DNA of 64,000 bases, from assembly GCF_003287285.1 (NCBI RefSeq), contig NZ_QMIG01000005.1, positions 1 to 64,000 on the forward strand, read 5' to 3'. The notes under the pieces were generated by a model that saw nothing but the letters and a program-made list of their open reading frames with translations, searched no databases and had not been told where the DNA came from. The position numbers and the translations under genes were made by a program. Positions 1-8,128 of the stretch are shown here, one piece after another. Position 1 is the first letter of the stretch. Each line of letters starts with the position of its first letter. The DNA comes from Phytoactinopolyspora halophila. Lineage in GTDB: Bacteria; Actinomycetota; Actinomycetes; Jiangellales; Jiangellaceae.

Positions 1-299
1 TAGGTGTGTAGGGTGTCGAAGATTTGCTGGTTCTTGTCGGTGGGGATGTCATCGAGCCAGTAGACCCGTTCGACCTGATAGAGGCCGGTGTCGCGGCCGT
101 GGCTGTCGGCACACGGGATGTCGAGGCGGCGTCGTGGTTTCGGGCGGGGTTGTGGGGTCATGTGTGTGATGGCGTTGTCGATGTGTTGCTCGACGCGTTC
201 GAGGGCTTCGTCTTCGGTCATGTCGGCTCCGCCTTCTCCGGCGCACGCACCGATGAGAAGCAGCACGGCGGTGATGATGGCTATGACAAGATGTCTCAT
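1..299 (-). CDS. Small lipoprotein, 3' end outside window
   Basis: Reading leftwards from an ATG at 299, the frame stays open to the window edge. It begins with a short basic stretch, a hydrophobic segment and a lipobox ending I-G-A-C (Cys19), so it is probably a membrane-anchored lipoprotein. The mature part is hydrophilic and starts with an acidic helix, followed by a proline/arginine-rich linker and a segment with a single Cys. The start overlaps the stop of the upstream hydrolase gene (TGATG), which indicates translational coupling. No known family is recognised. Partial, at least 99 codons. Confidence 0.7.
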   Translation of the reverse strand, partial: MRHLVIAIITAVLLLIGACAGEGGADMTEDEALERVEQHIDNAITHMTPQPRPKPRRRLDIPCADSHGRDTGLYQVERVYWLDDIPTDKNQQIFDTLHT

Positions 300-1711
300 C
301 ACTGCACCCGGTCGTGCTGACCTGTAACGATGTAGGCGAGATTGTTCCTTGCTTGGTTGCCTTCGTTCCAGTAGCTCGAGTGCCCTCCGATGTCGCTACT
401 GAAATCGGTCGCACCGAACGGACTCACCACGTCGAAAGGCGAGCTCGTGGGCTGCGGGCCGAGCATCCGGTGCGGTGCAAAAGAGATCGGATCCCCCAGG
501 GCCGTGGTGGCGAAGACGTTTTCCGGGTCGATACCGAGCTCGGACACAGTGTCCACCCCCACGCCCGGGCTGGCCACGAAGACCAGATTGTCCACGGGGA
601 CGTCTCCTTCCTTGGCGGCGTGCCCGATCACGGTGGTGCCGTAGCTGTGTCCCAGCAGGGTGTTGTGTGAATCTCCCTCGGCGTGAGTGACGCGCAGTCC
701 TTCCTGGAAGCCGCGCAGACGCGGCGCCCCAGCCTCGGCGGCATCGGGGCTCCAAGCGGTCCTCGACGGGGATTCGACGTCGAGCACGACGTCCTGAGGA
801 GCGTCATAACCCAGCCACATGACCACTGCGGTGGAACCTTGCCCGGCTTCTTGCGCATCCTCGAACATGATGTCCGTGCGCTGGATGTCGGTCCGGATAC
901 GCTCGTCCAGCCGGCTTCCGGTGCCGGGGACGTAGGTGGCGACGTGGCCCGCCTCGTCGGGATTGCCCACCGAGACGACGGCGCGTCCGAACCCGTGGGT
1001 GCTCAGGTCGATCAGGAAGGCCGGTGGTTCGCTCTGGTCGAGCCGTTCCTTGACGACTGACAGCCCGCCCAGGCGCTCCGCGATGCGCGAGGCCTCCTGA
1101 TGGCGGGGGAGGAGCCCGGCCACGTCGGTGGGGGAGACCGGACGGCCGTCGAGATAGAGGGATGTATCGGATCCAGGTTTCTGGATCAGTTCGCCCAACT
1201 CGGTGTGCAGCCGCTCGATTTCGTGATCAAGGACGGTGCGGTTGGCCCGATCCCGCGAGGCAATTGGAACGCCGTCGAGCCGGCCTACGAGGTAAGGGTG
1301 GTACTCGACGAGGTACTCCCGCTCGGTCTCGTCCAGGCCGGCCCACCATTCGTGAACGTCCTCGGGGGAACGCCCGGCCTGGTCGTGGATCTGGTGGCTG
1401 ACGTGCTCGTCGCCGTCGAGTAGATCACCCGGGAAGTGAACCACGCCGTCGTCACCGTGCAATCCGTACGCTTCCTGGTGCACGAGAAGTGTCTCGGCGC
1501 GGCGGTGCCGTTCACGCAAGTCGGGAACGACGGTTTCGAGCTCCCGTTTGGCGGCGGCGAGCCGGGCGAGATTGGTGGTCTCCACTCCGAAGTAGGAAAA
1601 GTCGCGTTCCAGTCCGGGTAGCCAATGGCGTAACCCGTCGAGGGTCCGTTCGAGGTCGTCGACGACCTGGCCGAGGGCGTCGAGATCGATGGAGGCGTAG
1701 CCGTCGTTCAT
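299..1711 (-). CDS. DUF1023-type alpha/beta hydrolase with helical N-terminal domain
   Basis: The protein has 470 residues. The first ~250 are helical and lack a signal peptide. The C-terminal ~220 look like an alpha/beta hydrolase, with nucleophile elbow G-H-S-Y-G-T-T near residue 355, a following segment typical of DUF1023, and a His near the C terminus in G-G-H-S-S-Y-W. Proteins of this architecture are common in actinomycetes next to WXG100-like genes, where export by a type VII-like route is suspected. That fits here, because the upstream gene is WXG-like (4-bp overlap) and the downstream gene is a lipoprotein (overlap). The substrate is unknown. Confidence 0.82.
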   Translation of the reverse strand: MNDGYASIDLDALGQVVDDLERTLDGLRHWLPGLERDFSYFGVETTNLARLAAAKRELETVVPDLRERHRRAETLLVHQEAYGLHGDDGVVHFPGDLLDGDEHVSHQIHDQAGRSPEDVHEWWAGLDETEREYLVEYHPYLVGRLDGVPIASRDRANRTVLDHEIERLHTELGELIQKPGSDTSLYLDGRPVSPTDVAGLLPRHQEASRIAERLGGLSVVKERLDQSEPPAFLIDLSTHGFGRAVVSVGNPDEAGHVATYVPGTGSRLDERIRTDIQRTDIMFEDAQEAGQGSTAVVMWLGYDAPQDVVLDVESPSRTAWSPDAAEAGAPRLRGFQEGLRVTHAEGDSHNTLLGHSYGTTVIGHAAKEGDVPVDNLVFVASPGVGVDTVSELGIDPENVFATTALGDPISFAPHRMLGPQPTSSPFDVVSPFGATDFSSDIGGHSSYWNEGNQARNNLAYIVTGQHDRVQ

Positions 1712-2019
1712 CGGAGGCTGAGGTCGGCGCGCATGGTCTCGGCGACGTCTTCCGGGACGAGATCGTCCATACCGAGCAGCGCCTTCTCGACGTCGTCGGC
1801 GATGCTCGACCGGCCCGCTTCGAGATCACGAGCCGCTGGCGCAAGAGAGTGGTCGTATACCTCGCGGGCGGCCGATCCCGTCCAGGCCGGGCCGGCACCG
1901 ATGGCGTCGGCTGCTGCCGTGATGCCGGCGATATCGTCGACGGCCCGGTTGACGCTGGTCAGCACCTGTTCGAGGGCGGACTTCATCGGGTTGGGAACCA
2001 TCTGCGCCGGATCGGCCAT
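1708..2019 (-). CDS. WXG100-like small helical protein
   Basis: The protein has 103 residues and is almost wholly helical, with a W-T-G turn in the middle (A-W-T-G-S-A-A), matching the helix-turn-helix hairpin of WXG100/ESAT-6-like proteins. The ATG at 2019 is preferred over a GTG at 2043 because a GGAAAGG sequence precedes it. It overlaps the hydrolase gene by ATGA. By family precedent it may be a type VII secretion partner of the hydrolase. No EssC-like ATPase is in this window, so export is inference. Confidence 0.65.
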   Translation of the reverse strand: MADPAQMVPNPMKSALEQVLTSVNRAVDDIAGITAAADAIGAGPAWTGSAAREVYDHSLAPAARDLEAGRSSIADDVEKALLGMDDLVPEDVAETMRADLSLR

Positions 2020-2146
2020 GGTGGTAGTCGCCTTTCCCGTCACGTCGACTCGAGCGGAGCGTTCCGGATAGGTGAACGGTTCAGGAGACTACCGTAAAAG
2101 GAGGGGTGCCCGCTCGCATCCGTGTCTGTGCGGTGCGCGTAGCCCG

Positions 2147-2163
2147 CCGGCAGGCTTTGCCGG
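2147..2163 (-). terminator. Short hairpin after the oxidoreductase operon
   Basis: CCGGCA and TGCCGG are separated by five bases, just beyond the stop codon of the last gene of the leftward operon (2167). The stem is only six pairs and has no T-run, so this is a weak call. Confidence 0.35.
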
Positions 2164-2166
2164 GGG

Positions 2167-3006
2167 TCAGGGCGCGGGAGACTGGCCGGCGTCGAGCACG
2201 TATTCGGCGTAGCGCTGCTTCATCAGGGCAACGACGTCGTCGGGGTTGGTGGCCCAGAGCTCGGCATTGAAGATCTCGACTTCAATGTCGCCGTCATATC
2301 CGGCGTCGTCGACGAGGCGGCGCAGGTACCGAAAGTCGATGTGCCCGTCGCCCATCATGCCGCGAGACAGCAGGGCATCGCCGGGGAACGGGGTGATCCA
2401 GTCGCAGACCTGGAAGCTGGCGATCCGTCCGCGAGCGCGCGCGATCTGGCGTTCGATCTCGGGGTCCCACCACACGTGGAAGGTGTCGACGACGACGCCC
2501 ACGGTGTCGGCAGGATGCTGTTCTGCGATGTCCAGGGCCTGGCCGAGCGTGGACAGGACCCCTCGGTCCGCGCAGTACAGGGGGTGCATCGGTTCGAGGG
2601 CGAGCCGCACGCCACGCTCGCGTGCGTACGGGGCCAGCTCGGCGATCCCGTCGGCGACGCGCTGGCGGGCACCGGCCAGATCCCGGTCACCTTCGGGAAG
2701 CCCTCCGACGACCATCACCAGGCACGTCGTCCCCAGCTCGACGGCCTCGTCGATGGCGCGGCGGTTGTCGTCGATGGTCTGGCGACGAGCCGGTCCCTCG
2801 CGGGCGGTGAGGAAGCCACCGCGGCACAGCGACGACACTCGCAGCCCGGCATCGTGGACCAGCTCGGCGGCCCGTGCCACGCCCGCGTCGTGGACCGGCT
2901 CGCGCCACAGGCCGATGGCCTCCAACCCCGCGCGCACGCACCCGTCGACGGCCTCGTCGACGCCCCACCGGTTGGTGGTCTTCTGGTTCAGCGACAGCCG
3001 CCGCAT
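2167..3006 (-). CDS. Sugar phosphate isomerase/epimerase-like TIM barrel
   Basis: The 279-residue protein belongs to the xylose isomerase-like TIM-barrel (AP endonuclease 2) family. Typical features are the E-P-M-H segment after the central strands, V-V-D-T-F-H-V-W-W with a metal-ligand-type Asp and His, and a late G-D-G-H-I-D. Members isomerise or dehydrate keto-sugars and polyols with a divalent metal. The ATG at 3006 is chosen because GGAGGAGGT lies just upstream; the longer open frame runs backwards through a palindromic repeat and is not credible. It is the last gene of an operon with DUF993 and a Gfo/Idh oxidoreductase, so a role in catabolism of a sugar or cyclitol oxidised by that enzyme is likely. 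Confidence 0.82.
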   Translation of the reverse strand: MRRLSLNQKTTNRWGVDEAVDGCVRAGLEAIGLWREPVHDAGVARAAELVHDAGLRVSSLCRGGFLTAREGPARRQTIDDNRRAIDEAVELGTTCLVMVVGGLPEGDRDLAGARQRVADGIAELAPYARERGVRLALEPMHPLYCADRGVLSTLGQALDIAEQHPADTVGVVVDTFHVWWDPEIERQIARARGRIASFQVCDWITPFPGDALLSRGMMGDGHIDFRYLRRLVDDAGYDGDIEVEIFNAELWATNPDDVVALMKQRYAEYVLDAGQSPAP

Positions 3007-3038
3007 GCCTACCTCCTCCCGCACCCAATCCCGCCATT

Positions 3039-3097
3039 CCCGCTGATCATGAACACTAGGTGAGTACATAGGTCGATTAATGTTCATGATCAGCGGG
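3039..3097. repeat. 59-bp palindromic element, copy 1
   Basis: The arms begin CCCGCTGATCATGAACA and pair perfectly for 17 bases with the right end; the centre is degenerate. It lies inside the leftward operon, between the DUF993 gene and the isomerase gene. The TGA stop of the DUF993 gene is the TGA of the element's TGATCA. Confidence 0.93.
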
Positions 3098-4262
3098 AAG
3101 GCGGTGGAGGGGTGCCGTACGTCTCGAGAAGTGCCGTCATGCGGGCTGCGGCGAGTTCGGGATCGGGAAAGAGTCGTGCCGCGTCTGCCAGCCGGAACGC
3201 TTCCACCAGGTGGGGCAGGCTGCGGGCGGATTGCAGCCCGCCCACCATCGTGAAACCCGCCTGGAACCCGGACAGCCACGACAGGAAGGCCACACCGGTT
3301 TTGTAGTAATACGTTGGCGCCCCGAAGATGTGCCGGGCCAGTGGCAGGGTCGGTGCGAACGCCGCGTCATAGGCGTTGTCGTCGCCGTCGTCCAGCGCTT
3401 GCAAGGCCGCGGACGCCGCGGGCGCGATCGCCGCGAAAACCCCGAGCAACGCGTCGCTGTGGTGCGCGCCGTCACCGCGAATCAGCTCGGGATAGTTGAA
3501 GTCGTCTCCGGTGTACAGGCGCACGCCGGCGGGCAGCTGGGCACGGAACGCCTTCTCGTGGTCGGCATCGAGCAGCGAGACCTTGACACCGTCGATCATC
3601 GACGCGTGGTCCCGGACGAGATCGACGACGTGACCGGTGGCGACGTCGACGTCGTCGGACCCCCAGTACCCCTGAAGGGCGGGATCGAACGCGGGGCCGA
3701 GCCAGTGCAGGATGACGGGGGAATCGACCTGCGCCAGGACGCGATCGTAGACGGCGCGATAGTCGTCGACGCTACGCGCCAGCGCGGCCAGGTGCCGGCT
3801 GGCCATGATGATCACTTGGGCGCCGGCATCCTGAATGGTGCCGATCTGTTCCTCGTACGCGGCCACCACCTCGTCCAGCGTCGTCGCCGGGCCGTCGAGC
3901 TGATCGGTGCCGGCGCCCGCCGCGATACGGGTGCCGGCGGAGGCGGCCTCGGCGGCGCTTCGCCGGATGAGCTCGCGGGTGGCCGGCCAATCCATGCCCA
4001 TGCCGCGCTGCGCCGTGTCCATCGCCTCGGCCACGCCCAGCCCGTGCGACCACAGGTGGCGGCGGAACGCCAGGGTGGAGTCCCAGTCCAGCGCGGCCGG
4101 CGTGCCCGGCGTGTTGTCGGCGAGGGGATGCGCGACGACGTGGGCTGCGGCGAACGCCACGCGGGACCGGAACGGCCGCTGGGGTTTGGGCCAGTCGCGT
4201 GGCTCGTTCAGGGCGTGTTCGATGCGCCCGCCGTCGGGCGTTGGCAGGGTGATCGTGGTCAT
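3090..4262 (-). CDS. DUF993 family, dihydrodipicolinate synthase/aldolase-like protein
   Basis: The 390-residue protein matches DUF993 in length and pattern. This is a TIM-barrel group usually annotated as dihydrodipicolinate synthase family, presumably a class I-type aldolase or lyase. Visible features are G-V-K-V-S-L-L-D, which holds a lysine in a Schiff-base-like position, and T-Y-Y-Y-K-T-G-V-A-F near the C terminus. The ATG at 4262 overlaps the stop of the upstream oxidoreductase gene (ATGA). The stop codon is contributed by the palindromic element. The substrate is unknown; the context suggests cleavage of an oxidised sugar acid. Confidence 0.8.
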   Translation of the reverse strand: MTTITLPTPDGGRIEHALNEPRDWPKPQRPFRSRVAFAAAHVVAHPLADNTPGTPAALDWDSTLAFRRHLWSHGLGVAEAMDTAQRGMGMDWPATRELIRRSAAEAASAGTRIAAGAGTDQLDGPATTLDEVVAAYEEQIGTIQDAGAQVIIMASRHLAALARSVDDYRAVYDRVLAQVDSPVILHWLGPAFDPALQGYWGSDDVDVATGHVVDLVRDHASMIDGVKVSLLDADHEKAFRAQLPAGVRLYTGDDFNYPELIRGDGAHHSDALLGVFAAIAPAASAALQALDDGDDNAYDAAFAPTLPLARHIFGAPTYYYKTGVAFLSWLSGFQAGFTMVGGLQSARSLPHLVEAFRLADAARLFPDPELAAARMTALLETYGTPPPPSR

Positions 4263-5410
4263 AGCGTTAACTCCGGAAGGTCGACGCGTGTGCCCTGGGC
4301 CGACGAGTCCAGCCCGGCTTGGGCGAGGCGGACGCCGCGCGCGCCGGCGAGGAAATCGTACGGATGCGGGGCATCCTCGACGACGTGCCGGACGAAGTCC
4401 TCCCATTGGGCCTTGAACCCGTTGTCGAGCTCGGCGTTGGCGGGGACCTCCTGCCACTGGGAACGGAACGGCTCGGTCTCCACGACGTCCGGGTTCCACA
4501 CCGGGCGGGGTGTGGCGCCGCGGTGCTGGGCGACGCAATGGTGCAGGCCAGCGACGGCGGAACCGTGCGTGCCGTCGACCTGGAACTCGACCAGCTCGTC
4601 GCGGTGCACCCGCACGCACCACGACGAGTTGACCTGGGCGACGATGCCTCCCGCGAGCTCGAAGATCGCGTAAGCGGCGTCGTCGGCGGTGGCGTCGTAG
4701 GGCTTGCCGTTCTCGTCCCAGCGTTGCGGGATGTGGGTGACGGCGCGAGCGGTGACTGCCTCGACCCGGCCGAAGAGGTTTTCCAGGACGTAGTCCCAGT
4801 GGCAGAACATGTCAGAGACGATGCCGCCGCCGTCCTCCTTGCGGTAATTCCAGCTGGGACGTTGCGCCGGCTGCCAGTCGCCCTCGAAGACCCAGTAACC
4901 GAACTCGCCGCGTATGGAGAGGATGCGACCGAAGAACCCGCTGTCGAGAAGCCGGCGCAGTTTGATCAGCCCGGGCAGGTAGAGCTTGTCGTGGACGACA
5001 CCGTTCTTCACGTTCGCTGCCGCGGCCCGGCGGGCGAGGTCGAGGGCCTCGTCCACGGTCTCGGCTACCGGCTTCTCGGTGTAGATGTGCTTGCCGGCCT
5101 CGATCGCCTTGATGATCGATGTCCGGCGAACCGAGGTGAGCTGCGCGTCGAAGTAGATCGGCAGGTCCGGGTCGGCGAGCGCGGCGTCGAGGTCGGTGGT
5201 CCACCGGGTGAGCCCGTGACGTTCGGCGATGTCGCGGAGCTTGGCTTCATTCCGGCCGACGAGCACCGGTTCGAGCTGGACACGGGTGCCGTCGGCGAGC
5301 TCGACGCCGCCCTGGTCTCGGATGCGGAGTACGGATCGGAGCAGGTGCTGCCGGTAGCCCATCCGTCCGGTGACGCCGTTCATGATGACGCCAAGCGATC
5401 TGGCTGGCAT
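4259..5410 (-). CDS. Gfo/Idh/MocA family NAD(P)-dependent oxidoreductase
   Basis: The 383-residue protein starts with a nucleotide-binding region (G-V-I-M-N-G-V-T-G-R-M-G) and has the family hallmark E-K-P at residues 112-114, followed by the C-terminal alpha/beta substrate domain. Such enzymes oxidise hydroxyls of sugars, inositols or glycosides. The ATG at 5410 follows AAGGAG. It is the first gene of a three-gene operon with DUF993 and the TIM-barrel isomerase, and a LacI-type operator lies immediately upstream. The LacI gene at 8121-9161 is the nearest candidate controller. Confidence 0.87.
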   Translation of the reverse strand: MPARSLGVIMNGVTGRMGYRQHLLRSVLRIRDQGGVELADGTRVQLEPVLVGRNEAKLRDIAERHGLTRWTTDLDAALADPDLPIYFDAQLTSVRRTSIIKAIEAGKHIYTEKPVAETVDEALDLARRAAAANVKNGVVHDKLYLPGLIKLRRLLDSGFFGRILSIRGEFGYWVFEGDWQPAQRPSWNYRKEDGGGIVSDMFCHWDYVLENLFGRVEAVTARAVTHIPQRWDENGKPYDATADDAAYAIFELAGGIVAQVNSSWCVRVHRDELVEFQVDGTHGSAVAGLHHCVAQHRGATPRPVWNPDVVETEPFRSQWQEVPANAELDNGFKAQWEDFVRHVVEDAPHPYDFLAGARGVRLAQAGLDSSAQGTRVDLPELTL

Positions 5411-5422
5411 GAGGTCTCCTTG

Positions 5423-5436
5423 GGAAAGCGCTTTCC
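5423..5436. promoter_or_regulatory. LacI-family operator
   Basis: GGAAAGCGCTTTCC is a perfect 14-bp palindrome with the central CG typical of LacI/GalR-family operators. It ends about 12 bases upstream of the oxidoreductase ATG, so bound repressor would block initiation of the leftward operon. The rest of 5411-5686 shows no gene. Confidence 0.8.
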
Positions 5437-5686
5437 ACCGAGCCTACACCACGCATCATCGTGATCGGGAGACCCCCATTCGTCGCCGGCGTTCACCTTC
5501 CCAAGCAGGCCGTGACGTGCGCGTATGTCCATGCTGCATGCAACGCATGCCTGCAAGATCCCGCGGTGCAACGCGAGGCGCACAGGCTCTTCGGCGGGCG
5601 TGAATGACACGCTGGTACGGAACGCCGTCTAGCGGCCTTCCGTACCAGGACTCGGTGATCGGCAGGCAGATGACGAGGAGCATGGC

Positions 5687-7141
5687 GTGAGCGTTGGATC
5701 CGGTGGCTCCACCAGGCGCGTTACACGTCGGCGGACGATCGTGGCGCTGGCCGTAGTCGTCGCGCTCGTGGCCGCGGCGTATGGTGCCGTGGTTGCGTAC
5801 CAATGGTGGAACGGACGATGCGAAGCGCGACTGACGCCGGCGGACCCGGACGATGCTGCCACGCCGGTGGTCGTGACCGCCGAGGAGCTGGACGGCGGCT
5901 CTGTCTCGGACCGCTGGCGTGACGAGCTCACAACGACCTTGCAGACCGGCTCTGAGCAGCGGACTCCCTGGGAGGAGTTCTATGGTGCGCTTGCACCGAC
6001 GATCCACCCCGTGGCGCTGACCGGCGGGACGCTTGTATACCAGACGGAGATCGACGCAGCGACCGCCGTCGTCGGCTCCGACCTCGAAAGCGAGACACCA
6101 GAGTGGGCAGTGGAGCTCGCTGCGGACGATCGTACAGACGTGTCGGTTCTGCCGGCGCGAGAGGACGTTCCCGCTGTGGTGGCGCAGGCCGGTCCCGGGA
6201 CGATACATGTCGGCGGCGTGAGCGGCCCCGAGGGCGGCGGTGGAGAACTGCAATGGTGCCTCGGCCTCGATGGCGATTCGCTGGTCGATGCCGGACTCCA
6301 TCGCGCATCGGGCGACGTCCTGGTGCACGCGCGTCTGGGGGAGGCGTCGCGGTTGACCCGTCTTGACGGCACCAGCGGGGAGAACGCGTGGTCGGTCACC
6401 CTGCCGGATGATGCCCAGCTCGTCGGCGACGCAGCCGCTGGAGTTCAGCTGACGTTCGACGGCGTCGAGATCGTTGCCGTCGATGTGCGCGACGGCTCGC
6501 AGGCGTGGTCCCACGAGCTGCCCGTCGACGGACTGGGCGATGCGCACCTCGTCGGGGTGTCGGATGGGTGGAGCGTCGTCCTTAGTACCGAAGATCGCGA
6601 GCAAGCGCGATCGGGCACGGGCACGACGTCGATGTATGCACTCGGCCCGGACGGCGAGGTGCGCTGGCGCGAGGATGTGGCGTCAGGCGTGGTGCGGCTC
6701 GGGTGGGCGCTGCGCGATGCGGATATGGACGTCGACGACGAGTTCGCGCGTTCGACGGCTGTCGTCGACGGAACGATCCTCGTGGCCGAGGCGGCGGGCG
6801 ATGACAGCTCTGTGGATCAGCAGATGTCGGCCCGGACCGTGCACGGTTTCGATCTTCACTCCGGGCAGCGGCTATGGAGCGACGAGCTCGACGCCGACGT
6901 GCGGCTGGACGAGTCGGTCGTGCTGGATGAGGGTGACGTGATGGTGCCCCTCGGAGGGCCGCTGCTGGCGGACGAGCGCCGGGAACCGGGCATGGTGCTG
7001 GTGGACGTCGCCGAGGGGGCGATCAGCGAACGGTACCTGCCGGATGCGTGGGTGGGTAACTCCTCCACGGCCAGGGTGCTCGCCGACGATAGCTATGTCG
7101 TCCTGCCGGCCGGGGACACGTACGCGGTCTTTCGCCGCTGA
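5687..7141 (+). CDS. Membrane-anchored PQQ-like beta-propeller protein
   Basis: The 484-residue protein has a basic N terminus, one transmembrane helix (about residues 18-38) and a large extracytoplasmic part. Repeated strands such as W-S-V-T-L-P, Q-A-W-S-H-E-L and Q-R-L-W-S-D-E-L, spaced ~40-70 residues apart, are typical of PQQ-like/quinoprotein-type propeller blades. No PQQ-binding or catalytic residues are evident, so a scaffold or binding role is more likely than dehydrogenase activity. The GTG at 5687 is chosen because GAGGAG precedes it and the nearby ATG at 5682 hits a stop after two codons. It appears monocistronic. Confidence 0.7.
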   Translation: MSVGSGGSTRRVTRRRTIVALAVVVALVAAAYGAVVAYQWWNGRCEARLTPADPDDAATPVVVTAEELDGGSVSDRWRDELTTTLQTGSEQRTPWEEFYGALAPTIHPVALTGGTLVYQTEIDAATAVVGSDLESETPEWAVELAADDRTDVSVLPAREDVPAVVAQAGPGTIHVGGVSGPEGGGGELQWCLGLDGDSLVDAGLHRASGDVLVHARLGEASRLTRLDGTSGENAWSVTLPDDAQLVGDAAAGVQLTFDGVEIVAVDVRDGSQAWSHELPVDGLGDAHLVGVSDGWSVVLSTEDREQARSGTGTTSMYALGPDGEVRWREDVASGVVRLGWALRDADMDVDDEFARSTAVVDGTILVAEAAGDDSSVDQQMSARTVHGFDLHSGQRLWSDELDADVRLDESVVLDEGDVMVPLGGPLLADERREPGMVLVDVAEGAISERYLPDAWVGNSSTARVLADDSYVVLPAGDTYAVFRR

Positions 7142-7192
7142 CGGCGCAGGCAACGGCCTTTGCCAGAGGGCCCGGCGGCCCGGAAACATTGG

Positions 7193-7245
7193 TGCAACCG
7201 CAGAGTTGCATTTCCCTCCAATCTAGTGCAACCTATTGGTAGCAC
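7193..7245. promoter_or_regulatory. Two TGCAAC-based inverted repeats, putative ArsR operators
   Basis: TGCAAC-N6-GTTGCA lies at 7193-7210. GTGCAACC-TATT-GGTAGCAC lies at 7226-7245 with one mismatch. Both are upstream of the AHSA1/ArsR operon (start 7276), where self-regulation by the ArsR-type protein would be expected. A further GTTGC half lies at 7252-7256. Confidence 0.6.
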
Positions 7246-7275
7246 ATCAGGGTTGCCCAGTGAATGGAGAAAATC

Positions 7276-7728
7276 ATGAGCACTCAGGATCGGATCGAGC
7301 AGCAGGTCGTGATCGACGCCCCCGTGGCCCGCGTGTGGAAGCTGGTCACCGAGCCCGGCTGGTGGATCGGCGATGGTAACGACCGCACAGGTCAACGGCG
7401 GTACCGCGATGGAGACCTGGACGTGGTCGAGGACCCACGGTTCGGGCGGTTCCCGGTCCGTACCGAAACGACAGAACCGCAGCACTACGTGTCGTATCGA
7501 TGGGCCAGCACGTTTCCCGGGGAAGACCTCCGCCCGGACAATTCCACACTGGTCGAGTTCTGGCTGAGCGAGCACGACGGTGGCACACTGCTTCGCGTGG
7601 TTGAGAGTGGCTTCGCATCCCTCGCGGTTCCCGACGAGGCCCGTGAGCGTTCGGTCAACGGGAACATCGAGGGCTGGGTGGAACAGCTGACGGCGATCCA
7701 GAAGCGCGCGGAGCAGAGCGTGGAATGA
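7276..7728 (+). CDS. SRPBCC/AHSA1-family protein
   Basis: The 150-residue protein begins with the START-like pattern I-E-Q-Q-V-V-I-D-A-P-V-A-R-V-W and ends in a long helix (G-W-V-E-Q-L). This is typical of AHSA1/CalC-type SRPBCC proteins, which form a hydrophobic pocket. The ATG at 7276 has GGAGA five bases upstream; an ATG at 7264 would add four residues. It overlaps the following ArsR gene by ATGA, a pairing widespread in actinomycetes. The ligand is unknown. Confidence 0.85.
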   Translation: MSTQDRIEQQVVIDAPVARVWKLVTEPGWWIGDGNDRTGQRRYRDGDLDVVEDPRFGRFPVRTETTEPQHYVSYRWASTFPGEDLRPDNSTLVEFWLSEHDGGTLLRVVESGFASLAVPDEARERSVNGNIEGWVEQLTAIQKRAEQSVE

Positions 7729-8090
7729 GCGTCGACGAGCATGAGATCGGCACGGTGCTCGTCGCGCTCGCGGACCCGACCCGGCGCGAGCTCCTGGATG
7801 CGCTGGCCGAGGAGGGACAGGCGAGCGCGACGACCCTGGCCGGTCGCCTTCCGGTGTCTCGCCAGGCCGTCGTCAAACACCTTCGAGTCCTGGAGGAGGC
7901 CGGTCTGGTCCGATACGGCCGGTTGGGACGGGAGGTGCTGTACGAAGTTCGCCCGGCACCTCTCGATTCCTCGGCCCGGTGGCTGGCGGAACGCGCTGCG
8001 GCGTGGGACCGTCGCCTCGAAGCGATCAAACGGGTCGCCGAGAACCCGCCGGCCCGCCCATCTGATAAACCCGCTGATCATGAACACTAG
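7725..8090 (+). CDS. ArsR-type winged-helix transcriptional regulator
   Basis: The 121-residue protein has a winged helix: L-A-D-P-T-R-R-E-L-L-D-A-L, then a recognition helix around V-S-R-Q-A-V-V-K-H-L and a wing ending G-R-E-V-L-Y-E-V. No metal-binding Cys pair is present, so it is the non-metal ArsR subgroup that accompanies AHSA1 proteins. It is translationally coupled to the AHSA1 gene. Its last seven residues and TAG stop are encoded by a palindromic element, giving an unusual D-H-E-H tail. Confidence 0.88.
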   Translation: MSVDEHEIGTVLVALADPTRRELLDALAEEGQASATTLAGRLPVSRQAVVKHLRVLEEAGLVRYGRLGREVLYEVRPAPLDSSARWLAERAAAWDRRLEAIKRVAENPPARPSDKPADHEH

Positions 8091-8128
8091 TCGACCTCAT
8101 GGGTCGCTTAGTGTTCATGATCAGCGGG
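8070..8128. repeat. 59-bp palindromic element, copy 2
   Basis: The arms CCCGCTGATCATGAACACTA pair perfectly over 20 bases. The element lies between converging genes and supplies both stop codons: TAG of the ArsR gene at 8088-8090 and TGA of the LacI gene at 8123-8121. It may act as a bidirectional terminator. Confidence 0.95.

Noticed and set aside
3007-3279. Longer N terminus for the TIM-barrel isomerase
   Set aside because: It would run through palindromic element copy 1 and the end of the DUF993 gene; a strong GGAGGAGGT site supports the ATG at 3006.
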